Positions 13,160-24,700 of a DNA stretch of 42,500 nucleotides are shown here, piece by piece. A program made the translations under genes and the position numbers. The notes under the pieces are model-generated. The model made no database searches. It had not been told where the DNA came from and saw only the letters and a list, made by a program, of their open reading frames with translations. This DNA comes from Stramonita haemastoma (taxonomy: Eukaryota > Mollusca > Gastropoda > Neogastropoda > Muricidae): the NCBI GenBank assembly GCA_030674155.1, contig CM060335.1:49771969-49814468 (forward strand), in the 5' to 3' direction. Every line of letters begins with the position of its first letter. Positions within the stretch are counted from its first letter, which is position 1.

Positions 13160-13430
13160 AGATTTCTCTGCTGAAATTCGGGCTGCTCTCCTCGGGGAGA
13201 GCGCCGTCGCCAGAGGTGCAGCGCCTACCCCATTTTTTATTTTTATTTTATTACAGATGTACAGCCCCGAGCCGCCCTGGGGACTCCAACTCCCCAATTT
13301 TTCCTCAGGGATGGTGTCTAAACACGACACCTGTGTGCATGCTGAGGGTTTTTAATTTTTGTTTTGTTTTTTACTTTGTCATCCGCTTCCACCGGCACAC
13401 AATGGTCTGCTCTACTTAAAGGCAGAACTG
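13160..13430 (-). repeat. Dispersed repeat shared with 17157-17400
   Basis: ACAGCCCCGAGCCGCCCTGG, then CTCAGGGATGGTGTCTAAAC and TGTCATCCGCTTCCACCGGC occur in order both here and near 17160. The 13160-13250 part (TTTCTCTGCTGAAATTCGGG) is not in the other copy. It is probably a composite of two retroposons. Confidence 0.55.
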
Positions 13431-13679
13431 TTTTTTTTTTTAAATATTATTTTTAAAAATTCTGGCATCAAGGTGACTGATGACTGGAGTTATTGATAAG
13501 CATATATCATAACCAGTGAACCCAACTCCCTATGTTCAAAGTATGATGGATTCTTAGAAATAATTTCAAATGTTAGGACTTGAAATTGGGTATATTTGAA
13601 AGATCACCCGACATGTAATTGCCCTTCAGGGATGAGTAAAGTGTTTTTGACTTGACTTTCTGTGCACGTGTGCTCACAT

Positions 13680-13680
<1 letters not shown>

Positions 13681-13742
<62 letters not shown>

Positions 13743-13787
13743 TGCACACACACACACACACGCATGCACACACACACACACACGCGT

Positions 13788-13873
<86 letters not shown>
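13681..13873 (+). repeat. (CA)n with GCATG interruptions
   Basis: A CA array interrupted by ACGCATGCACAC at two places, which suggests a small internal duplication. Confidence 0.97.
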
Positions 13874-13877
<4 letters not shown>

Positions 13878-14139
13878 TAATCTTTACAAAACAAGCTTCT
13901 TATATTCAGGAAGTGATTTATAGAACAAGCTCCCGAGAAGTTTAAAATGTATCACAACAAAAATCAATTCAAGACACAGCTTAAAAAATATTTAATGAGT
14001 AAATGTTTAGGAACTGACTTACAACCATGATTTAACCATGATCAAAACAAATGCATCAGGACTGTCTGCAGCCCCTAAACGTGTTTCAGATGCGATTTTC
14101 TGGAACTGGAAAGACTGCACTGTTACATGCTGTTATTTA

Positions 14140-14452
14140 TCTTATTCTTTTATATCGAGGATATTGGAAAAAGCACTCTTGTGCTTTTTTATATCTACTC
14201 CCTGTGTGTATGCAGTTTTGTAAATCTTGTCATCTGTTCCCACCGGCACATGATAGCCTACTCTTACGAAAAGCTTAACATGATTTAACGTGTGCGCAAG
14301 ATGTTCTGCGTGCATTCGCACAGGGGACCTCGGTTTATAGTCTCATCCGAAGGACTTTTGGGGAGAAGGGAGTCAGCACTGATGTTAACTCCAGGGGAAA
14401 AATCCCCTCGAACGGGAATCGAACCTGATGGTCAAATTGCAAGCGCAATGTT
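14140..14452 (-). mobile_element. SINE-B copy in tandem with the next one
   Basis: It has the same orientation and body. It contains the B-box complement GGGAATCGAACC, but the head stops at GCAAGCGCAATG, just short of the neighbouring copy. Confidence 0.8.
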
Positions 14453-14462
14453 TATTTTAATT

Positions 14463-14778
14463 CATTTTATTCTTTTATATCGAGGATACTAGAATAAGCA
14501 CTCGTGTGCTTTTTTTCATCCAGTCCCTGTGTGTATGCAGATGTGTAAATCTTGTCATCTCTTCCCACCGGCACATGATGGCCTACTCTTATGAAAAGCG
14601 GAACAGGATTTAATGTGTGTGCAAGATGTCACGGGGCCTCGGTTTATAGTCTCAACCGTCGGACTTTTGGGGAGAGTGGAGTCAGCGCTGATGGTAACTC
14701 CAGAGGAAAAACCCCATCGAACAGAATCAAACCCGTTGTCAAATTGCCAGTGCAATGTTCTGAGCACTAGGCTATCCC
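14463..14778 (-). mobile_element. SINE-B copy, nearly complete
   Basis: It starts TTCTTTTATATCGAGGATAC and ends at the tRNA-like head (AATGTTCTGAGCACTAGGCT). It abuts another copy on its left, followed on the right by a C-run and CA repeats. Confidence 0.82.
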
Positions 14779-15371
14779 CCCCCCCCCCCACACACACACA
14801 TGCTGTGTGTTTATGTGGAAGAAGAGGTGAAGAGAGAGAGAGTACATTTTTTTTTTTTTTTAGCTATTGTTAATGCTAATGAATACCTGTGAGTAATCTA
14901 TACTAGCACATGCATATTTACAAATTTAACAACTGTGGAAAGGAGAAAAACAAATAGTTGACGTGATGATATTGTGATTTTATTTTTTTCTATGTCTTTT
15001 TTCCTTTTATCCAATTTCATAGGTTTTATCATGAATGTTGTTTTTGATCTTATTAGTGACGGGATTATTAGTACTATTATAACTGTTATTGTTTGGATTT
15101 GATAGTCTAGTTGACTATGAGCTTTGTTGTTTTTTTAAAAATTATTATTATTATGCAGGGGTTCTTGATTGTTTGCAAAACTGTTTTAATGTTATTACTT
15201 TTGATCGCGTTCTTCCCTTCCTCCTTGATACTCCTTGTATACAAAGTTACTGCCAAAGTTCATCAACCTGATCTGAGAATGAACATATAATAATGCAATG
15301 AGATATAGATGATAGTCGCGTCATCATTTTCAACTAGGGTCTGGGATATGACATGGCAGTGAATGTCAGCT

Positions 15372-15649
15372 TCACTCGTCTCTTTTTCCTATTCTCCTTT
15401 GCTTGTAGTTTGAAACTTCATACACATGTCGTGTGCATGTCGAGTTCCCATTCGACATAGCCGACGAAAATAAGTTCGTACATGAAATGACGCCAATTGT
15501 CCGCTCCTGGAAGCAGCGTTTTACGTAAAGTCGTAAGGGAGGAGTCAAGGCCACAGGATGCAGCCCATCGCGCATGCCCACACAGCTGGGATGACCTCTG
15601 TGGCACGTTTGGAGAGATGAGGTCATTTGTCGATATTGTAGATAATCAC
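15372..15649 (-). CDS. Chitin-binding protein exon 3: divergent module 3 and stop
   Basis: It encodes residues 186-277 and ends KRDE then TGA. The acceptor is GTTCACAG. The stretch HPSCVGMRDGLHPVALTPP resembles the CBM14 start, and LRLYVKRC keeps the Y-x-x-C end, but the cysteine normally just before it is missing. A minus-strand AATAAA at 14979-14984 is a candidate polyadenylation signal. Confidence 0.75.
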
Positions 15650-18141
15650 CTGTGAACAGGAAAGTGTTGTTAAGGAAGGTATGGGTAAAATAGCTCTTTT
15701 CCTTTCTTTCTAGCTTTTTGGCCTTCCTATCCAACTTCAAAGCATAAATAAAAATGTAAAAAAAAAAAAAGCATGAAAGAATCAGGCTATCTATCATACA
15801 CTTGAGCATAAGTTTCCTTTCTTCTTTTTACTAGGTGCTTCTGTTTCCCAACTTCACATTTCCTTTATAAATTCACAAGAGACTGGTACTTTGTCAACTT
15901 GTGTCCCACCGAGTCAAAAGTAAGGTTGGTAATGTGAACTTATGTACGTCCCCCTGACGTCAATAGTAAGATAGAGGTTTGTGCCTGACTGAGAATGAGT
16001 ATATATAGTTTGGTGTCCAGGTTAGGAATTTAAACACAGCTATGTGGTGAAGATTTTCCAACTTCGATCAGTAAGTTGTAATTGAGCAATTAGTTCAACC
16101 AATCAACTATCTTTTGTCATGTTTGAAGGTACTATCAGCTTGGTCCGTCTCCCCCCCCCCCCCCCCCCACACACACACAACATACACCCCACCATTACAA
16201 CTGCCCTGCGGTGTGATAACTGAATGTAATAGTTACAGGTAGTAGTCATGCTACTTTCCAAACAACACATGTGGGTAATGGGCACTGACTGTTTGAAAGA
16301 ATCAAAAGGAGGACGAGGACTAACTCTTTCAAGTTACAGCCGACAAACAACCCACTTTCTCTGCTGGCTGATGCCCAGAAAAAAGGTGAAAAGGTATAGG
16401 TGTCCCATAACCTAAGCCATCGTAGGGGAGCAAGGCATCAGAGACCTCAGCTTCTCTAGGGCCAGCATATTGAGGGTGGTGCCCATCTCCTCTCCCTCGC
16501 TGCTTTACCTTCCCTGACCCTAAAGCCCAGAAGGGTTGCTAAATTCAGTGTTGATTTGATCCATCTTACAAAGGCTTCTGGCAGAAGGCTCTTCAGTATC
16601 AAACGTTTTTGTTCATTTAAAAAAGATATAGTTAGATGACTGTGTTAAAGCCCATTATACTCACATGGAGCTTTGGGGACAGGCCGTTCATGGCACAGAT
16701 GCTGCACTTGCCGAAAATCAACACATGTGAAGGTCAGGGGGGAAAAGAGGTCAGGATATGGGCACTCATACACGTGACTGTGCGTCACATCCGCTTCCTG
16801 CTCTGTCCGAAGCTTCTGTGACCTTCGGCAGTCGATGAAGAGAGCACAGGAGTCCGGGTTGGGCAACACCAGAGATGGGTGTCCTTCACAGGATGCACGT
16901 GCATAGCCTGGGCACATGTATGGGGCACAACCGTTAATTCCATACCGGCTACATAGGTAGGTAGGCATCCCTCAGTCTCGGAAGACTAGCTCTAGGCTCT
17001 AGAACGCAAAGCCTGGGTGAGTAAATATGGAGGGCAAGCTGTTACCCATGCAGCAGACCCCCCTCCCCCTCTCTACGCCACTGGAATGATCCATTGGAAA
17101 GGCAATCTCCGATAGGCATGGTTCCAGTACCGTTGCAGGAGCTGCCAGAACGTTGCCGTATACAGCCCCGAACTGCCCTGGGGACTCCAACACCCTGATA
17201 TTTCCTCAGGGATGGTATCTAAACATAAAACCCATGCCCATGCTGGTTTTTTTATTTTGTTGTCATCCGCTTCTATTGGCACACAATGGCCTGCTCTTCT
17301 CAAAGGCATAGCGGGTCTTTAACGTGTGGACAAGATGTTCTACGTGTGTTTGCGCATGGGGGCTCGGTTTATGGTCTCATCCAAATGACACAATTGTATC
17401 AAATATTCCCCCAAACTGGGAATCAGATGGACACCTCTGTCTCTACAGTACACTGCAGGTCCTGCCAGTCACCTTGGACTTTCTTGGCCACTGGGATGGG
17501 GTCAGGCTAGATCCTCTTTCTGAATGCCTCGTGTAGTTGGCAGGACTGCAGCCCAGTGCTTTGTTGTCTGGCTGCCTGTCATGCTCCCACAGCTCTGCAG
17601 GGCCTGTGGGGAGTTCCATGACACGGTGATCTGGTAGATGTGGCCTGCCCTGAGGCTGAATGTACAGACCTGCTCCTGTTTTGGGGGTAGGGAGTTGGGT
17701 CTGACCTTTTGTAGTGTGTATAATACATACTTGTTGTTTGGGGACGAGATAGCTCAGTGGTCAGTCAGAGCACTCGCTTTCGCTAAGGTTAAGCAGCATC
17801 TAGCGTGGTTACCAATGGAATGGGTGTCCATTTGTGCGCCTTGGCTTCAGCACAGTACCCCAGTTCACCCAGTTGTAAATGGATACCTGCCCTCTTTAGG
17901 GTCAGGGAAGGTAAAGCAGCGAGGGAGAGGAGATGGGCGCCGCCCTCAATATGCTGGCCCCTGGAGAAACTGAGGTCTCGACGCCTTGCTTCCATACGAC
18001 CACACAGGTGATGGGACACCTTTACCTTTACCTTTTACCTCAGATTGTTGTATTCTCTTTATTTGTTTTGTTGCTTGGCCTTGATGATGGTCTTGGTTCC
18101 AGAATAGCCCCCAGAAACATATATGATATAATCTACTACTA

Positions 18142-18215
<74 letters not shown>

Positions 18216-18245
18216 ACACTACTACTACCACTACTACTACTACCA

Positions 18246-18297
<52 letters not shown>

Positions 18298-18311
18298 CAC
18301 TACCACTACCA

Positions 18312-18356
<45 letters not shown>

Positions 18357-18366
18357 TTACTACTAT

Positions 18367-18457
<91 letters not shown>

Positions 18458-18459
18458 CT

Positions 18460-18536
<77 letters not shown>

Positions 18537-18694
18537 GCTACGACTACTACAACTGCTACGACTACTACAACTGCTACTACTTTGTTGTACATAATTCCAT
18601 GCAAGTAATGATTCCAAAAGGCTTAGGCATTTACAACATGTGGAAAAAACACGATAAAGAAAAATGGAAAGAAAAAAGTAATTCCTAGCTCTCT

Positions 18695-18779
<85 letters not shown>

Positions 18780-18898
18780 CTCACACACACACACACACAC
18801 ACTACACACACACTACACACACATTACACGCACACCACACACAGATTAAACACGCTACGCACACCACACACACTACACACACACACACACACACACAC

Positions 18899-18955
<57 letters not shown>

Positions 18956-19472
18956 ACTACACACACACGCACATATACTACCCCCCCCCCCCCACACACA
19001 CACACACACTACACACACACACACACTACCCCCCCTGTATATACACTACCCCCCCCCCCCCCACACACACACACACTACCCCATCCCCTCCCCCCCCACA
19101 CACACACACTACCCCCACCCCCCCTACCCCACCCCCACGCTACACCACACACACCTCACCTTCCATATTCTTGTAACATCGTCTCACATCCCCAGAAGTT
19201 GGCCAGCGACACAGGAGGGAGAGTGGCCCCATCACCATCCCTGGAGGACACTGCCGAACCACGACCACACCCCCCAGGCACACCAGGACCCGCTCGCAGC
19301 TGCCCCGGGGTAGAGGCACCCAGAGGAAGGACTCCTCCTCCTCCGCCGTGCAGCCTAGGCCCAGAGCCAGGTTCTCTGCCAGGCTTTTGGAGCAGAGGGT
19401 AGGTAGGAGAGCGAGGATGGGGATGAAGGTTAACAGTGTGGGTGATGGCTGAGTCCAGATCAGGGGCTTCAT
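15372..19472 (-). CDS. Secreted chitin-binding (peritrophin-A/CBM14) protein, 3 exons
   Basis: The exons 19160-19472, 16665-16907 and 15372-15649 join in phase 1 at both junctions and give 277 residues. Residues 1 to about 28 form a signal peptide with a hydrophobic core (LLTFIPILALLP). Module 1 has the full six-cysteine pattern: C41, C59, C65, C75, C88, C99 (spacings 17, 5, 9, 12, 10). Module 2 has C111, C125, C131, C153, C166, C176 (13, 5, 21, 12, 9). Module 3 (C208, C231, C242, C257, with C186 and C201 before it) lacks the usual second cysteine and is divergent. CBM14 modules bind chitin in peritrophic matrix, cuticle, egg and shell proteins. Which applies here cannot be told. No transmembrane segment follows the signal peptide, and the C-terminus is basic. 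Confidence 0.85.
16386..16530 (-). mobile_element. SINE-A 3' fragment in chitin-binding gene intron 2
   Basis: It holds only the tail and about 130 bases of body (TGTCCCATAACC to CCCTGACCCTAAAG). The head half is missing. Confidence 0.75.
16665..16907 (-). CDS. Chitin-binding protein exon 2: module 2
   Basis: It encodes residues 105-185 plus one base. The segments PNPDSCALFIDC and YECPYPDLFSPLTFTC are typical CBM14 sequence. The acceptor is GTGCCCAG and the donor GTGAGTA. Both junctions are phase 1, so the module is a symmetric unit that can be duplicated or lost without changing frame. Confidence 0.85.
16955..17640. repeat. Dispersed repeat and unclassified sequence in chitin-binding gene intron 1
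   Basis: The part from 17157 to 17400 matches the repeat at 13258 and continues with SINE-B-like words (AACGTGTGGACAAGATGTTC, GGTTTATGGTCTCATCC). I see no coding sequence in the remainder. Confidence 0.45.
17741..18040 (+). mobile_element. SINE-A copy in chitin-binding gene intron 1
   Basis: It has the same head with small insertions (GAGATAGCTCAGTGGTCAGT), the 5S-like part GGTTAAGCAGCATCTAGCGT, and a TTTACCTTTACC tail. It is antisense to the gene. Confidence 0.85.
18129..18580 (+). repeat. (CTA)n trinucleotide array with CTG and CCA interruptions
   Basis: More than 400 bases of CTA/ACT triplets with ACC variants and a block of seven to eight CTG at 18436-18457. It lies in chitin-binding gene intron 1. 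The serine-rich frame over it is not a protein. Confidence 0.97.
18697..19135 (+). repeat. (CT)n then (CA)n with C-runs
   Basis: A CT array to 18782, then CA repeats with ACACTACACAC variants and poly-C blocks up to the edge of chitin-binding exon 1's donor region. Confidence 0.95.
19160..19472 (-). CDS. Chitin-binding protein exon 1: signal peptide and module 1
   Basis: It encodes residues 1-104 plus one base. The ATG is 11 bases inside a likely acceptor (TTTCTCAG ending at 19483), so a 5' UTR exon probably lies upstream. Module 1 includes SCERVLVCLGG and VVVVRQCPPGMVM. The donor is GTGAGG. The exon is GC-rich compared with its surroundings, as expected of coding DNA here. Confidence 0.82.
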
Positions 19473-19684
19473 GGCTTCAGTTCTGAGAAACACGGAACAA
19501 AACCAAACAACAACAACAACAACAACAACAACAAAAAGACCCAACCTAAAATTTAAAAAAAAAAAAAACCATCAGAAAGAAAGCAGAACGGAAGCAAGAA
19601 AGGAATGAAGGAAGTACAGAAAGAAGAAAGAAAGAAGGAAGAAAGAAGGTAAAGAAGCAGTAAGGCAGGAAAAAAGGTTTTAAA

Positions 19685-19950
19685 AAAGAGGTATAGGTGT
19701 TCCCATAACCTATGTGGTCGTAGGGGAGTGAGGTATCAGAGACTACAGTTTCTCTAGGGGCCAGTATGTTGAGGGCGGCGCCCATCTCCTCTCCCTCGCT
19801 GCTTTACCTTCCCTGACAATAAAGAGGGCAAGTACCCACTGACAGCTGGGTGAGCTTCGGGACTGTGCTGAAGTCAAGGCGCACAATCGGTCATCCATCC
19901 ACTTGGTAACCATGCTCGATGTTGCTTAACCTTACCTAGGTTACCTTTAC
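19685..19950 (-). mobile_element. SINE-A copy lacking most of the tRNA-like head
   Basis: The body and tail match the family. The right side stops within the 5S-like part (GATGTTGCTTAACCTTACC) and the tRNA-like box is missing. It lies upstream of the chitin-binding exon 1. Confidence 0.78.
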
Positions 19951-20045
19951 CTTTATTTATTTATTTTTTTTTTACCTTGTTTGGTGATTGATTTTTTTAA
20001 AGTCCCATGTCACAATGCACACTGAATGTCCTCATGTTCCATAGT

Positions 20046-20305
20046 GGAGGAGATTTTTCTCCTGGAGTTAACATCAGTGCTGACTCCACTCTCTCCAAAA
20101 GTCCTTCAGATGATAGTATAAACCGAGGCCGTGTGTGAACGCACGCAGAACATCTTGCACACACGTTAAATCCTGTTCCACTTTTCATAAGAGTAGGCCA
20201 TCGTGTGTCGGTGGGAACAGATGACATTTACAAAACTGCATACACACGGGGACTGGATGTAAAAAAGCACAGGAGTGCTTATCCCATTATCCTCGATATA
20301 AAAGA
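20046..20305 (+). mobile_element. SINE-B copy, head missing
   Basis: It matches the family from GATTTTTCTCCTGGAGTTAA to CCTCGATATAAAAGAATC. The tRNA-like part is absent. Confidence 0.78.
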
Positions 20306-20317
20306 ATCAAAAAAAAA

Positions 20318-20560
20318 AGAGGGGATTTTCCCCTGGAATTCACATCAGCACCAAACCACTCCCATGAAAGTCCCTTGGGTGGGACTATACACCAAGGTGC
20401 TGTGTATGAACGCACGCAGAACACCTTGTACGCGTACACTTTAAAACTTGTCCCACCTTTCGGAGGAGTAGACCATTGTGTTCTGGTGGGAACAGAAGAC
20501 AAAATTTACCAAACAGCACGCACACAAGGACTAGATGTTAAAAAAGCGCATGAACGCTAA
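20318..20560 (+). mobile_element. SINE-B copy, divergent, head missing
   Basis: It follows the previous copy in the same orientation, from GATTTTCCCCTGGAATTCAC to AAAAAAGCGCATGAACGCT. It differs from the other copies more than most (for example CACCTTGTACGCGTACACTT). Confidence 0.65.
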
Positions 20561-21013
20561 TAATAAACAATCTGTAATCCTACCCCTCTCCCCCCAAAAA
20601 AACAGAGCAAAACAAAACAACCCCAACAACAAAAACAAAACCAACACCAAAAAAACATCCCCCTCCCAAAAAAATAACAAATAAAAAATAAACAAACCAA
20701 AAACAAAGCCAATAACAACAACAACAACAACAAAACACCCAACTTACTTTGTCTAAAACTGTACGGGGAAGTTGCTCAGCGTCAGCCCATAATATTCCTA
20801 AGTGATACAATGTCCAGTTGTGGTGAAGTCAAGACAGGAGCATCATTGTCGGCGTCTGCATCATCAGGTCTATTACCTCATAGTATGGGCAGCGGACATG
20901 GCAGGTGACCGATGACCTGACGTCCTTTGACCACTTAGACCACTGTGTACTACTGTCTGTCTATCTCCGGTGTCTGATGTTGTAAATGACGGCTCTTGTG
21001 ATCTAAAGATGCA

Positions 21014-21016
<3 letters not shown>

Positions 21017-21076
<60 letters not shown>

Positions 21077-21118
21077 ACAGAGAGAGAGAGAGAGAGAGAC
21101 AGAGAGAGAGAGACAGAC

Positions 21119-21149
<31 letters not shown>

Positions 21150-21150
21150 T

Positions 21151-21222
<72 letters not shown>
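21017..21222 (+). repeat. (GA)n with GACA variants
   Basis: A GA array preceded by a short GT run and broken by CAGACAGA stretches. It touches a SINE-B 3' end. Confidence 0.97.
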
Positions 21223-21223
<1 letters not shown>

Positions 21224-21234
21224 TTTTATTCATT

Positions 21235-21405
21235 CTTTTATTCTTTTATATCGAGGATAATGGAATAAGCAATCATGTTTTTTTACATCCAGTCCCCATG
21301 TGTATGCAGTTTTGTAAATTTTGCCATCTGTTTCCACCAGCACACAATGGCCTACTCTTTCAAAAAGCAGAACAGGATTTAACGTGTGCACAAGATGTTC
21401 TGCTG
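21235..21405 (-). mobile_element. SINE-B 3' half, next to a GA array
   Basis: It starts TTCTTTTATATCGAGGATAA directly after (GA)n and breaks off after GTGCACAAGATGTTCTGCTG. Confidence 0.78.
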
Positions 21406-21560
21406 AAACAAGCTGGATGGAAAACTCTAGCAAAGGATTTCTGAAAAGGAAATATTATATCATAGTTATACATTTTTCATTTGGCCATGCCTCCCAGGTA
21501 TTTTCAAGGGGAGATAAAATAAAGCAACAGTTTGAATTAGCCACACTTCTGGTTTCAATA

Positions 21561-21853
21561 GGTAAAGGTAAAGGTGTTCCATAACCTATGTGGTCATAGG
21601 GGAGTGAGGTATCAGAGACCTGAGCTTCTCTAGGGGCCAGCATGTTGAGGGCAGCGCCCATCTCCTCTCCCTCCCTGCTTTACCTTCCCTGACCCTAAAG
21701 AGGGCAGGTACTCATTTACAGCTGGGTGAACTGGGGGACTGTAACGAAGCCAAGGCGCGCAAATGGTCACCCATCCAACTAGTAATCACGTTCAAAGCGA
21801 CTTAACCTTAGCTTGGGGAAAGCAATGTTCTGACCACTGAGCTATCCGGCCCC
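21561..21853 (-). mobile_element. SINE-A copy with 12-bp target duplication
   Basis: CTGGTTTCAATA is repeated at 21549-21560 and 21854-21865. The tail GGTAAAGGTAAAGG is at the left and the tRNA-like head (TGACCACTGAGCTATCC) at the right, so the element is on the minus strand. Confidence 0.87.
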
Positions 21854-22596
21854 CTGGTTTCAATATTTTTTTTAATCCCAGTTTTTTCGTTTTTGACAAA
21901 AACTTTTGAAAAATAAAAACATTCCTTTCAGGCAGCATCACATCACTTCATACAAACCACACCAAGACAACCCAAGCCAGTTATTATCAAAACACTTTTT
22001 TTATTTCAATTTCTGTTTTCCAGAGGTAGGAACATAAAATCTCATGTCTTCAAACCTTACTTTTTGCTAAATCCAGCATGCAAATGCTGAGAGTTATCAT
22101 CAAAAACTCCTGTCTTTCACAATCCAAACTCTTCTCAAAGAAAACATAGAACTCTTCTTTAATGGGATATACTGTAGACCCCACAATCTCAATAAATACA
22201 GTGAATAATCCATCAGTTTAAAACTTACAATTCCTTCACTTATATTTGAAAAAAACAAACGTCCATTTCAGAATCAACACTTTATGATCCTTACAATCAA
22301 TCCAAACAAACAAACTCCTTCAACAAAACATATAAAGATATCTATAAAGATTTGTCTGATATTACACATAACCATGATAAAGTATATGATGTAGTTCTGT
22401 CTCAGCCATAAAGCTAATACAACCAACCATTATATACATAGAACAAAACAAAAAAATAAAGATTAATACTTAAATGCAAAATATTCCCCCCCCAAAAACA
22501 GAAATAAATTGCTTTACAAATACAACTTGAACTTCACGAGCCAACAAATAAATATCTCCCTTTACCTCTGTGTGTGTCTTGTAAGTTTGTAGCTAC

Positions 22597-22731
<135 letters not shown>

Positions 22732-23143
22732 CCAAGTGCATGCGCAGTGTGTGAGCATGATGCATATCTGTGCGCTCTTAGTGTGATAAATCACAAAAGC
22801 TATGGCAAAAAATTACGCTTAACGATAAATAACTGATGTCTTTTTGGCAAATCAGTCATTTCAATGCAGAACTGAAATCCTTCTCCCCCATCCAAGAACA
22901 TATACACTTGTACCACTCATCAAAATGCCATTCACACATTTCAAAAAACAAAAAATTTCACATCCGAGTTCAAGAAAAAAAAAATCTACTCTTACCAATG
23001 AACAGAAATGAGAGCATGGCCACCTTGTCTGAACTCCACAACATTTTCATTCATCGATTGCCAAAATCTGATACTTCAAACTACAACCTATTCCATTTTG
23101 ATTTAAAAAAACAGACCAATCCAAAGCCATCGCATTTCGCAAA

Positions 23144-23145
<2 letters not shown>

Positions 23146-23221
<76 letters not shown>
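23146..23221 (+). repeat. (GA)n microsatellite
   Basis: About 37 GA units within the probable SUCLA2 3' UTR. Confidence 0.97.
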
Positions 23222-23224
<3 letters not shown>

Positions 23225-23740
23225 GCAAATGTATTCCTTGGAGAAAGAGAGAGACTGACAGAGACTGCCCATCACACATCAAGCATAACATACTCAAAAA
23301 CAAAAAAATCAGTCCTACAAGCACTTTCTGTCTCTGCTCAATGCAAAGGGACAAACCAGCAAAAGCCCTGCCAACAGCTGTGATCTACAGCTACCAACGC
23401 TATCCACCAATCTGAGCATGGACATGCTTTCCGAAAATTTCTGTTTCAGAATAAGAGAGATTCATCACTTCATGCTGTTAACTGCCCAGCTAACAAGGAA
23501 AAAATAACACAACAAAAAAATTCCAACCACTACTGATCCCACAGACTGGAAATCTAATGACTGGGATGTCTGAACTGAAAACCAGCTGCTAACAAAACAG
23601 AAAATGAGAAAAAAAGCTGAAAGAGAAAAGTGAGTGCAAGCCTAGGATATGCTCCTCTGGGCCTTCATCGCCACACTCATCGGAATGGCCCCCAAATAAA
23701 GACACTGAAATACCAGGAAAGTTATCAACACACAGACACT

Positions 23741-23741
<1 letters not shown>

Positions 23742-23809
<68 letters not shown>
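23742..23809 (+). repeat. (CA)n microsatellite
   Basis: About 33 CA units within the probable SUCLA2 3' UTR. Confidence 0.97.
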
Positions 23810-23811
<2 letters not shown>

Positions 23812-24040
23812 ATTTCATGCACAAACACAAAAAAACTGTAACAGCAAACAGCTCAGTCACAGATCCACTGGATGATTTTCTGAGGAAAACACAGGTGACT
23901 GCACTGATCAGACAGAATAATGGAGAGAGAAAGAGAGGGGAAAGAAAGAAACAAAATAGTCAAAGCAAAAAATGGCAGAAAACAGTTCACTTTCTCAAAA
24001 CACTAAATTCCTGAAGGGTTGAGGATACTTTCAATATTAA

Positions 24041-24184
<144 letters not shown>

Positions 24185-24625
24185 CCTGACACCGAAACCA
24201 AGTCACAAACTTGCCATACTCCTTTCCTACGAGTTTCAACTCTTCGAAAACACAGCCACCTCAACATCTACCAACATAACTGTCTCAATTGTTTCTTTCC
24301 AAAAGACCTTTACCAACAAAGGACACCATCAATTCCCCTTTTCCCCCCCAAAAATTCAACAATCATTCCAAAGAACCACCAAAAAATATACAATAAGACC
24401 CCCCCCCCTTCCAAATAAACAACAAAGGAAAAACTCAATCCATCCAACCTTGTGACACAGAGCAAAAGGAGGAACTGACCAAGCTCTCCACAACACATAC
24501 ACACACACACAAAAGTCTATGTGGCCTCATCACTAACACCTGTACACACCAAGGATAAAAATAATATAACATACTAATGCGAGGGGGAAAACATGAGAAC
24601 TGGGAGTGGAGTGCCTAGGGGGCTT

Positions 24626-24700
24626 CTACAAGGGCAGCTCAAACTTGACATCCACAGCTGCCTCTCTAGCCAGGTCCACAATGGTTGACAGTTTCACCAC
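24626..24700 (-). CDS. SUCLA2: SUCLA2 exon 11: C-terminus and stop
   Basis: It encodes residues 436-459, beginning [18 protein letters not shown], ending KFELPL and then TAG. The human protein ends with the similar KFQLPI. The acceptor is GTGCTGCAG. The frame joins exon 10 in phase 0. Confidence 0.95.
   Translation of the reverse strand: MVKLSTIVDLAREAAVDVKFELPL

Noticed and set aside
22836..23258. 140-codon plus frame
   Set aside because: Its second half is a GA microsatellite and the whole lies in the probable SUCLA2 3' UTR.
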